Below, one piece after another: positions 1 to 5,868 of a DNA stretch of 5,868 nucleotides (the first letter of the stretch is position 1; each line of letters begins with the position of its first letter). Made by a program: the position numbers and the translations under genes. Source of the stretch: JAGOBX01 sp017999075 [NCBI: Candidatus Babelota bacterium] (lineage in GTDB: Bacteria; JAGOBX01); NCBI GenBank assembly GCA_017999075.1, contig JAGOBX010000251.1:1-5868 (forward strand), written 5' to 3'. Below the pieces are notes generated by a model. That model saw only the letters and a list, made by a program, of their open reading frames with translations. It had not been told where the DNA came from and did not search any database.

Positions 1-1
1 A

Positions 2-1267
2 ACTTTAAAAGAAACTTTAGATACGATAAAAAGAATAGGAATAATATTAAATTCTTCATTTGATTTAACCGAATTGTTGTCAACTATAATGAATTTATCC
101 TCAGACATAATGGATGCTGAGGCAAGTTCATTGATGCTGCTGGATGAAAAAACAAATGAATTAGTATTTTCAGTAACCACAGGGGCAACAACCTCAAAAT
201 TAAAAGAAATACGAGTTCCTGTAGGACAGGGAATTGCGGGGTGGGTAGCTGCAAACGACAAACCTCTTCTTGTAGATGATGTGTCCAAAGATCCGAGATT
301 TTTCAAAAAAGCCGACGAAAAATCCTCTTTCAAAACCAAATCAATTCTATGCGTACCATTAAAAGTAAAAAATAAAATTATCGGCGTACTGCAGGTATTG
401 AATAAACGCAACGGCAGAATATTTAATAACGAGGACCTAACTTTATTTTCTGTTATGGCCCATATGGCGGCACTTGCCATAGAAAATGCAAGGCTGATAA
501 AAGCCGGTATAGAAAAAGAAAAATTCGAGCAGGAAATAAAAATAGCTCAAACTCTTCAAATGTCTATTTTACCAAAAAAATTTGAATATTTTAAAAACAT
601 AGAACTCAGCGGCAAAAGTATCCCTGCGAGAATAGCCGGAGGAGATTTTTTTGATTGCATCAAATTAAATGATGAAGAAATGTTTTTGCTTATTGCAGAT
701 GTTTCAGGAAAAGGAGTCGGAGCTGCTTCTCTCACAATGGTTCTTCTTACTTTTATCCGCGCATCAATAAGCGCAAACCCAAACAATCTTGATATTAAAG
801 AACTTCTAATGAAAATAAATTCTTTTATGCAGCATGAACTTACCGTTGATTTGTTTATAACTATTTTTGCTTTAAAATATAATGTAAGAACTTTTGAGTT
901 AACATATGTAAACGCTGGGCATAATGAACCTTTAATTTGTTCTGCTGCAAACAAAAACATTTCTCTTCTCAAATCAGACGGGATAGTGCTTGGAATGCTT
1001 GAAGACATAGAATTATTTGAACACAAATGTTTTCTTGAATATGGTGACCTGCTTTTTTTATATACAGACGGAGCAACCGAATGCATTAACTCTGATGAAG
1101 AACAATACGGCGAAGAAAGGTTGCACAATCATATTAAAAAAACTTTTGATTTGCCAGCAAAAGAAATCAGAAATTCTTTAATCGAAGATATTAAAAAATT
1201 TTGCGGGGAACGGGAACAGTTCGATGATATATCTCTTCTTATATTAAAAAACAAAGGCGGTATATAA
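2..1267 (+). CDS. GAF-domain PP2C (SpoIIE/RsbU-type) serine phosphatase, 5' truncated by window edge
   Basis: Cytoplasmic regulatory protein phosphatase of the SpoIIE/RsbU class. Known relatives dephosphorylate a serine on an anti-sigma-factor antagonist (STAS protein) in partner-switching pathways. The frame is open from base 2 with no ATG, GTG or TTG before a TTG at 74. That TTG lies inside the GAF domain and has no ribosome-binding site, so the real start is upstream of the window. Numbering from base 2, the GAF sensor domain covers about residues 10-165 (PVGQGIAGWV at 73-82, then SILCVPL and IIGVLQVLN). A short charged linker helix (about 165-185) follows, and the PP2C domain fills about 190-415. 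Metal-binding acidic motifs are all present: GGDFFD (Asp215), ADVSGKG (Asp233), YTDG (Asp356) and FDDIS (Asp408/409). NAGHNEP is also conserved, so it should be active. The GAF ligand cannot be read from sequence. No kinase or STAS partner gene is visible. It ends 3 nt before the outer-membrane channel gene. Family assignment is firm; target and role are inferred. Confidence 0.95.
   Translation, partial: TLKETLDTIKRIGIILNSSFDLTELLSTIMNLSSDIMDAEASSLMLLDEKTNELVFSVTTGATTSKLKEIRVPVGQGIAGWVAANDKPLLVDDVSKDPRFFKKADEKSSFKTKSILCVPLKVKNKIIGVLQVLNKRNGRIFNNEDLTLFSVMAHMAALAIENARLIKAGIEKEKFEQEIKIAQTLQMSILPKKFEYFKNIELSGKSIPARIAGGDFFDCIKLNDEEMFLLIADVSGKGVGAASLTMVLLTFIRASISANPNNLDIKELLMKINSFMQHELTVDLFITIFALKYNVRTFELTYVNAGHNEPLICSAANKNISLLKSDGIVLGMLEDIELFEHKCFLEYGDLLFLYTDGATECINSDEEQYGEERLHNHIKKTFDLPAKEIRNSLIEDIKKFCGEREQFDDISLLILKNKGGI
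1253..1260 (+). promoter_or_regulatory. Ribosome-binding site that supports the TTG start at 1271
   Basis: AAAGGCGG lies inside the last codons of the phosphatase gene, 10 nt before the TTG at 1271. AGGCGG matches the consensus AGGAGG at five of six positions. It is the best Shine-Dalgarno-like sequence among the starts in this window. It supports TTG as the true start of the channel gene, since that codon is the only one that places a Met-Lys-Lys signal peptide at the N-terminus. Confidence 0.65.
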
Positions 1268-1270
1268 ATT

Positions 1271-2737
1271 TTGAAAAAAATATTATTTGCAATATTTTTT
1301 TTTGTTATAAGCTCTACGGCAGTATTTGCCGTTTTACCTTCCATAGATAATATCATAGGGACAACAGAAATTTCTTCTGAATACAAAAACAAATTCGATT
1401 TGTTTTTAACAGATGAAAAATACGATTCTCAGCAACTTCAAATTTCAGATACGGTTCAGTCATATGTTTATTCAATAGAAGATATTGTAAATAAAAGTTT
1501 TGCTCTAAATAACGAACTAATGAAAGACAAACTCGAATCTCAAATAGAGCTTGCAGGATATTATGTTGAGCGGGCGGAATATCTTCCAAAATTAAAACTT
1601 GAATTGGGTTATTCAAAAGATTCTACAGGCGACATTTCAGCTTCAACAGCAGGACTCGGAGGTCAGCAGCAAGCATCCACTCCGATAGGTTTCGGCACAG
1701 GATGCAACGTATCATTCATTTCCGAATACACGATATGGGACGGCGGTTACTCTTCGACTAAAGCCAAACAAAAAAAATCAACTGCAAAATTAAAAGATGC
1801 AAACTATAAACTTGATAAATTTGAATTTCAGTATGAAGTTTTAAAATCTTATTTTGATTATATTCTATTTGATGAGCTTGTAAAAATAAGAAAAAACATG
1901 TTGGACTATAATCAGGAAAACTTAAGATTTGTAATATCTCAGATAAACAAAGGTGTTGAAATTAAGTCCTCCGTATTTAATGCTGAAAATGAATTAAAAC
2001 AAGCTCAATATGATTTTGAAAACGAACTTAGAAATCTTGAACTCAGCAGGGCAATTTTAAACAGTTATATAGGTTTAACTCCCGAATCTCCGATTATAGC
2101 ACGCCAACGTTTTTTCGAACCTCCAAAAACTTTAGATTACCAAATAAACGATTTATTAACCATTGGACTAAGCAACAGACCTGAATTAAAACAAATCGAT
2201 ATACAGAAAGAAATAGCAGGACTTGATAATAAAATGGCTCAAGCCAGATATTATAAACCAAAAATAAAAACAAATGCTATGTATGGTTATTTGAACAGTG
2301 ATCATTATTCTTTAAGTGAAAAAGACAAAGAATGGAAGCTTAAGCTTGCAGTAGAATTGAATATATTTGAAGGATGGAAAGATAAAAAACTTATTGAACA
2401 ATCCGATATTGCAATCAAAAAATACGATGCCGAAAAAAAACATTATGAATTTCAAATTCAGCTTGAAATAAGACGGATGTTAAATGATTTTATTGAATCA
2501 AAAAATAATGCGGAATTATTCAATGATAAAATAAATCAAAATACCGAAGAATTGAAAATACAGAGAGTGAACTATGACAAAGGCATTTTATTATACAAAG
2601 ATTATCTTGCATCTCAAAAAAATCTTTTAATCAACAGATTAAAATATACTCAGTCTCTTTACAATTTTACAATATCGGTTCTAAACCTAAAAAAAAGTTT
2701 GGGGCTGAATTACAATATTGAGATTAAATCAAAATAA
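1271..2737 (+). CDS. TolC-family outer-membrane efflux channel protein
   Basis: Outer-membrane factor of a tripartite export system. Such proteins form trimers with a beta-barrel in the outer membrane and a long alpha-helical tunnel across the periplasm. The start is TTG: an in-frame stop (TAA 1265-1267) lies just upstream and the next in-frame Met is residue 84. Residues 1-20 form a Sec signal peptide (two Lys, hydrophobic core, AVFA cleavage site). There is no lipobox Cys, unlike lipoprotein OMFs such as OprM. A linker of about 45 residues follows, then two OEP repeats, about 67-268 and 288-478. Each has helix, strand-loop-strand and helix: YLPKLKLELGYS and YTIWDGGYSS in the first; YYKPKIKTNAMYGYL and VELNIFEGWKDKK in the second. 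The first loop (about 117-145) is rich in Gly, Ser, Thr and Gln and is probably surface-exposed. The length of 488 aa is normal. It sits 3 nt after the phosphatase gene and 18 nt before the adaptor gene. The exported substrate cannot be told from sequence. Confidence 0.94.
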   Translation: MKKILFAIFFFVISSTAVFAVLPSIDNIIGTTEISSEYKNKFDLFLTDEKYDSQQLQISDTVQSYVYSIEDIVNKSFALNNELMKDKLESQIELAGYYVERAEYLPKLKLELGYSKDSTGDISASTAGLGGQQQASTPIGFGTGCNVSFISEYTIWDGGYSSTKAKQKKSTAKLKDANYKLDKFEFQYEVLKSYFDYILFDELVKIRKNMLDYNQENLRFVISQINKGVEIKSSVFNAENELKQAQYDFENELRNLELSRAILNSYIGLTPESPIIARQRFFEPPKTLDYQINDLLTIGLSNRPELKQIDIQKEIAGLDNKMAQARYYKPKIKTNAMYGYLNSDHYSLSEKDKEWKLKLAVELNIFEGWKDKKLIEQSDIAIKKYDAEKKHYEFQIQLEIRRMLNDFIESKNNAELFNDKINQNTEELKIQRVNYDKGILLYKDYLASQKNLLINRLKYTQSLYNFTISVLNLKKSLGLNYNIEIKSK

Positions 2738-2743
2738 TTATCC

Positions 2744-2749
2744 GGGGAA
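2744..2749 (+). promoter_or_regulatory. Weak ribosome-binding site of the adaptor gene
   Basis: GGGGAA ends 6 nt before the ATG at 2756 and is the only purine-rich, G-containing stretch in the 18-nt gap after the channel gene. It matches the Shine-Dalgarno consensus only partly (GG-GA core). It supports the ATG at 2756, which also gives a well-formed signal peptide. Confidence 0.5.
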
Positions 2750-2755
2750 AATTTA

Positions 2756-3949
2756 ATGAAAAAATTCAATATTATTTTTGTTGTCTCCATTTTTATTTTA
2801 ATGTTTTTCATAAATGCAGTTTTTGCAGATTTCACAAAAATAATTTCAAAGAATCTTAAAAACAGGATGGAATATATAGGTAATATCATTACTGACAATA
2901 AACTTACTTTAAAAACAAAAAGTTCAGGAGAAATAATTTCAATAAATGTCAAGGAAGGTGACAAAATAACAAAAAATTCTGAAATACTCGCCCTTGACGG
3001 AAGATTGGAAAAATTACAATATGATGAATCAATGGTATCGGTTGACATAGCTAAATCAAATAAAAATAAAGCTGAAGCTTCTTATAATAAAGTTTTTGAA
3101 AAACCGGATAAAAATGAAATAGATAAAGCTTTGGCGGCAGTAAAGGAAGCACGAGTAAATTATGAAGATGCTATAAGGCAATATGAACTTCAAGCATCAT
3201 TGTTCAGTCAGGCTGCTGTTACAAAAGAACAAAAACTTCAGGCTGAAAATAATGTAAAACTTGCTGAAACATCTCTAAAAAAAGCTGAAGCTTCTTATCA
3301 GATAATAATAAAAGAAATTGGAGAATGGGATAAAAAAATAGCTGAAGAAGATAAAATTAATTCCGAGCTTCAATATAAAAAATCTATAATATCTTCTGAT
3401 ATAAAAAAAATAAATTTGGAAAACAAAACAGTTTATGCCCCATTTACTGGTTCTGTAACAAAAGTTTTTGTAAATAAAGGAGAGGTGCTTAATCAAGGAG
3501 CTGCAGTATGCGAATTGATAGACGATATAAACCTATATGCTGAACTTTTTGCTTCTTCAGACGATATTATGAACATTTTTTACGGACAGCATGCAGAAAT
3601 TATTTCGGATGTTATTTCAAAGACTTTTTCAGGTAAAGTTGAATTTATAAGTTCAGAAGCTCAAATGCCTGAAAGAAATTTCAGGATCAAAGTAAAAATC
3701 GATAACAACGGCGGTTTTTTAAAAGCCGGAATGTTCGCAAAAATAATTTTGTTAAGCGGTAAACCTGAAACTTCGGGAGCCTTATTAGTTCCTGAAACTT
3801 CCGTATATATAAAAGATGAAAAGTTTTATATCAAAATAAAAAATAAAAATGAATTAGTCGAAACTCCTGTTGATATATTAAGAAAATTCAATGGTTTTTA
3901 TCAAATTAAATCTTCAAAAATTAATTCCGATTCTGTAGTTCAATATTAA
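2756..3949 (+). CDS. Periplasmic adaptor (membrane fusion protein), HlyD/YbhG-like
   Basis: Periplasmic adaptor linking an inner-membrane transporter to the TolC-type channel encoded just upstream. Residues 1-24 form a signal peptide or anchor (MKK, long hydrophobic core, AVFA before Asp25). No lipobox is seen. The two halves of the lipoyl/biotinyl-like domain are at about 53-82 (SSGEIISINVKEGDKI) and 222-258 (VYAPFTGSVTKVFVNKGE), on either side of a long helical hairpin (about 83-217). A beta-barrel follows (about 259-335; RNFRIKVKIDN and LKAGMFAKIIL are typical), then a short membrane-proximal domain to 397. An EKPDKNEI segment (115-122) at a break in the first helix resembles the RPEEI-type element of YbhG-like adaptors, which often serve ABC transporters. 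That subfamily call is tentative. The C-terminus is a little short and lacks the usual Gly-containing ending. The hairpin carries an 18-bp direct repeat encoding KAEASY. No pump gene is adjacent: the next gene is a protease, 4 nt downstream. Confidence 0.92.
   Translation: MKKFNIIFVVSIFILMFFINAVFADFTKIISKNLKNRMEYIGNIITDNKLTLKTKSSGEIISINVKEGDKITKNSEILALDGRLEKLQYDESMVSVDIAKSNKNKAEASYNKVFEKPDKNEIDKALAAVKEARVNYEDAIRQYELQASLFSQAAVTKEQKLQAENNVKLAETSLKKAEASYQIIIKEIGEWDKKIAEEDKINSELQYKKSIISSDIKKINLENKTVYAPFTGSVTKVFVNKGEVLNQGAAVCELIDDINLYAELFASSDDIMNIFYGQHAEIISDVISKTFSGKVEFISSEAQMPERNFRIKVKIDNNGGFLKAGMFAKIILLSGKPETSGALLVPETSVYIKDEKFYIKIKNKNELVETPVDILRKFNGFYQIKSSKINSDSVVQY
3068..3085 (+). repeat. 18-bp direct repeat, copy 1 (in adaptor hairpin)
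   Basis: AAAGCTGAAGCTTCTTAT is repeated exactly at 3281-3298, 213 nt (71 codons) downstream and in the same frame. It encodes KAEASY (residues 105-110) in the first helix of the adaptor hairpin. It contains the self-complementary octamer GAAGCTTC. Confidence 0.9.
3281..3298 (+). repeat. 18-bp direct repeat, copy 2 (in adaptor hairpin)
   Basis: Exact second copy of the 18-mer at 3068-3085, encoding KAEASY (residues 176-181) in the returning helix of the adaptor hairpin. The flanking bases differ (T versus A before, A versus C after), so the identity is limited to these 18 bases. Confidence 0.9.
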
Positions 3950-3953
3950 AAAT

Positions 3954-5132
3954 ATGTTTAAAAATATAAAATTTTTCTTATTATTTTCCTTGATTATTCT
4001 GGCGACAGGTAAATTTTATGAATGTGGCGCAAATATAATCGAAGACCTGAAAAAATTTCAAGAAATCCTTATAAAAATACAACGTCAGCACATATCAAAA
4101 CCTGATGACAAAAAACTAATAAAAAATGCAATAGAAGGAATGCTTAAATCGCTTGACGATCCTTATTCAATTTATATGGAAGAAAAAGAAAATGAACAGT
4201 TTCAAGAAAAAATTAAATCTCATTTCGGAGGAATAGGAATACAAATAGGAATTTACAAAGACGAATCTTCCGGAGATTCATATTTACAGGTTATTGATCT
4301 GCTTCCTATAAAAAATTGTCCTGCAAAAATAGCCGGAGTTATGCCCAAAGACATAATTTTAAAAATAGACGATATAGACGCTAAAAATATGCCGTTTGAA
4401 GAAGCACGTAATTTTCTTCGCGGAGAAATTGGAACCATGGTAACTCTAACTTTACGAAGAATTACTGAAAACGAAACAGAACCTTTGAAAATAACAATAA
4501 CCAGAGATGAAATAAACTTGTCTCAGGCAAGACACAAAATTTTATCCGATTCGATCGGTTATTTACGGCTTGATTCATTCACCGAATTATCCGCAAAAGA
4601 TGTTAAAGAAAATCTTTTAATTCTTGTTGACAGCGGCGTCATCGGAATTATTTTTGATTTACGCAGCAATCCCGGCGGGTTGCTGACTTCAGCAGTTGAA
4701 ATAGCCGGATATTTCTTAAATGAAAAAAAACTTGTTGTATACACCAAAGATAGAAACGAAAATCAAATTTCGGATTATTATACTACAGGTAAATCATTAT
4801 GTGATTTACCTTTGGTTCTGCTTGTCAATGAACTTAGTGCAAGCGCTTCAGAAATTGTTACTGGAGCATTAAAAGCCCACAGCAGGGCAGTTGTCATAGG
4901 CAAAAAAACCTTTGGCAAAGGTTCGGTGCAGCAGTTATATACTTTTTCGGATAAAAGCGGGCTAAAACTCACTAATGCATATTATTATACTCCTGCGAAT
5001 ATATGTATACATAAGATCGGTATTGATCCTGATATCAATGTTCCCTATGACAGTTCCACTAAAGAAGACGAACAGATTGAATTCGGAATCAAATCTTTAA
5101 AAGCGTTCAATTTTTTAAATCAAAAATTTTAA
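3954..5132 (+). CDS. C-terminal processing peptidase, S41A family (CtpA/Prc-like)
   Basis: Serine protease of the carboxyl-terminal processing family, expected in the periplasm. Relatives trim or degrade proteins from exposed C-termini, for example in envelope quality control or cell-wall hydrolase turnover. Residues 1-18 are a signal or anchor segment (Lys3, Lys6, hydrophobic core). Cys24 lies in FYEC, not a proper lipobox, so a lipoprotein is unlikely. A short helical N-domain (about 28-90, GMLKSLDDPYSIYM) precedes the PDZ domain (about 92-185; GGIGIQIGI, carboxylate-loop region). The catalytic core runs from about 190 to 365: GYLRLDSF, DLRSNPGGLL and SASASEI. By spacing to characterised Ctp enzymes, the dyad is Ser297 and Lys322 (FGKG), with supporting Gln326, all present. 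The length of 392 aa is near the lower end for the family because the C-terminal tail is short. The ATG is 4 nt after the adaptor stop and has no Shine-Dalgarno sequence, suggesting coupled translation. A ctp gene in the slot normally held by a pump is unusual. Confidence 0.95.
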   Translation: MFKNIKFFLLFSLIILATGKFYECGANIIEDLKKFQEILIKIQRQHISKPDDKKLIKNAIEGMLKSLDDPYSIYMEEKENEQFQEKIKSHFGGIGIQIGIYKDESSGDSYLQVIDLLPIKNCPAKIAGVMPKDIILKIDDIDAKNMPFEEARNFLRGEIGTMVTLTLRRITENETEPLKITITRDEINLSQARHKILSDSIGYLRLDSFTELSAKDVKENLLILVDSGVIGIIFDLRSNPGGLLTSAVEIAGYFLNEKKLVVYTKDRNENQISDYYTTGKSLCDLPLVLLVNELSASASEIVTGALKAHSRAVVIGKKTFGKGSVQQLYTFSDKSGLKLTNAYYYTPANICIHKIGIDPDINVPYDSSTKEDEQIEFGIKSLKAFNFLNQKF

Positions 5133-5164
5133 TTTAAAATTATTATTCAATTTAACTTTTAATT

Positions 5165-5868
5165 ATGAAAATCCGGATTCTACAGATAATTCAATCTCGT
5201 AATGCAATGTCTGCACGCGGCGGACAGGAATATATATTTTATTTATTAAACTATGGTTTAGCTCAATCTCAAAATTATGAAATTACTTTAATAACTCCAG
5301 GATACAATCCCCTTCTTGAAAAATTAAAAGAATATAATATAAAAATATATTATATGAATTTCAGCAATATTAATTTTTTCAGAACATTAAAACGTTTTAA
5401 AAAATTTTTATCAGAAAACAACTTCGATATTATCCATACGCACGATTGGTTAAGTAATTTATTTGTTTATTTAATTTTTAAAACTAAACCTCTTCTAATA
5501 AAATCTGTTTCAACGCGTTACTTTGTCCTGCTCTCCCATTATATGAGTTTTAAAATCAGATTGGCAAAACATTTAATAGGCGTTCTCGAAAAAAAATTGT
5601 TATTATTCAATCATTTTAATATATGTACTGCCAAAAATATTATGAGTGATTATATACACATCGGCATTCCTCCATATAAAATTACTGTAATACATCCCGG
5701 CCTTGATTACACAAATACACAAATCAATGAAGAAGAAAAAGAAAAACTCAGAAAAAAAATTATCGGAGCTGATTCGATAAAAATTAAAATCGCATGTTTG
5801 TTCGGTTCTTTTGACAGATTGCGAAATGGTTATGATGTATATGTGAAAATTATTGAACAGTTTAAAAC
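5165..5868 (+). CDS. Glycosyltransferase family 4 (GT-B fold), 3' truncated by window edge
   Basis: N-terminal 234 codons of a probable cytoplasmic or membrane-associated retaining glycosyltransferase, a class that moves sugar from a nucleotide donor to a lipid, glycan or small acceptor in envelope biosynthesis. An in-frame stop (TAA 5153-5155) makes the ATG at 5165 the first possible start, although no Shine-Dalgarno sequence precedes it. The start MKIRILQIIQ is the first beta strand of the acceptor-side Rossmann domain. ARGGQEYIFYLLNYG (18-32) matches the family's GGxE glycine-rich loop and helix. FDIIHTHDW (87-95) is the characteristic IIHxHxW strand. VSTRY and the helix about 129-150 follow. 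TAKNIMSDYIHIGIPPYKI then VIHPGLD (175-181) match the SExxxxxL-GIPxxKIxVIPNGVD linker. The second domain opens with IACLFGSFDRLRNGYD, where the usual GRL-x3-KG donor-phosphate loop is atypical. The catalytic ExGxxxxE region lies beyond the window. Donor and acceptor are unknown. It is 32 nt after the protease gene and may or may not share its transcript. Confidence 0.88.
   Translation, partial: MKIRILQIIQSRNAMSARGGQEYIFYLLNYGLAQSQNYEITLITPGYNPLLEKLKEYNIKIYYMNFSNINFFRTLKRFKKFLSENNFDIIHTHDWLSNLFVYLIFKTKPLLIKSVSTRYFVLLSHYMSFKIRLAKHLIGVLEKKLLLFNHFNICTAKNIMSDYIHIGIPPYKITVIHPGLDYTNTQINEEEKEKLRKKIIGADSIKIKIACLFGSFDRLRNGYDVYVKIIEQFK

Noticed and set aside
556-1128. 190-codon open frame on the minus strand
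   Set aside because: It lies entirely within the phosphatase gene, opposite well-conserved PP2C motifs. The translation is Ser-rich without family features, so it is a shadow frame.
2710-3048. 112-codon open frame on the minus strand spanning the channel-adaptor junction
   Set aside because: It is antisense to the adaptor's signal peptide and lipoyl domain. Its hydrophobic look comes from the reverse complement of Lys/Asn/Ile-rich coding sequence.
3075-3082. GAAGCTTC palindromes inside the 18-bp repeats as regulator-binding sites
   Set aside because: They are deep inside coding sequence with no promoter nearby and are explained by the Glu-Ala-Ser codons of a coiled coil.
4022-4027. Cys24 of the protease as a lipoprotein attachment site
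   Set aside because: The preceding residues (Phe-Tyr-Glu) do not fit a lipobox, which needs small residues at -1 and usually Leu at -3.
5125-5141. Perfect 7-bp inverted repeat (AATTTTA / TAAAATT, 3-nt loop) over the protease stop codon, as a terminator
   Set aside because: The stem has no G:C pair and is not followed by a clean U-run. Such A/T palindromes are expected by chance at this composition.
5141-5146. TATTAT as a sigma-70 -10 promoter element
   Set aside because: There is no matching -35 hexamer at suitable spacing, and A/T hexamers of this kind occur all over the window.

Overview
The window is a compact, single-strand stretch of a low-GC bacterial genome (roughly 30% GC by eye, A/T-rich third codon positions). 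Four genes have a visible end, and all four end in TAA. A fifth gene is cut by the right edge, and the first gene is cut by the left edge. A TolC-type outer-membrane channel, a periplasmic adaptor and Sec-type signal peptides indicate a diderm (Gram-negative type) cell. GAF-PP2C regulatory phosphatases are widespread, so they do not narrow the taxon. The composition and gene mix would fit a low-GC lineage such as Elusimicrobiota/Endomicrobium or another anaerobic candidate phylum, but this is a weak guess and nothing here proves it.

Layout from left to right, all on the + strand: (1) the C-terminal 421 codons of a cytoplasmic GAF plus SpoIIE/RsbU-type PP2C serine phosphatase, with its true start off the left edge; (2) after 3 nt, a TolC-family outer-membrane efflux protein starting at TTG; (3) after 18 nt, a HlyD/YbhG-like periplasmic adaptor (membrane fusion protein); (4) after 4 nt, a C-terminal processing protease (S41A, PDZ plus Ser/Lys dyad) with an N-terminal signal or anchor; (5) after 32 nt, the N-terminal 234 codons of a GT-B family 4 glycosyltransferase, running off the right edge. 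No gap exceeds 32 bases, so there is no gene-free region to describe.

The spacing suggests that genes 1-4, and perhaps 5, form one transcription unit. Genes 2 and 3 supply the outer-membrane duct and the periplasmic adaptor of a tripartite export machine. The inner-membrane pump (ABC, RND or MFS) that must energise it is not in this window, and its usual place next to the adaptor is taken by a periplasmic protease. Together with an upstream environment-sensing phosphatase and a downstream glycosyltransferase, the set reads as cell-envelope or export housekeeping under stress-type control. This functional link is inference from adjacency. I found no RNA genes, mobile elements, CRISPR arrays, convincing terminators or convincing promoters. 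The individual genes belong to well-known families. The unusual aspects are their arrangement, some atypical motif residues and the weak translation-initiation signals.
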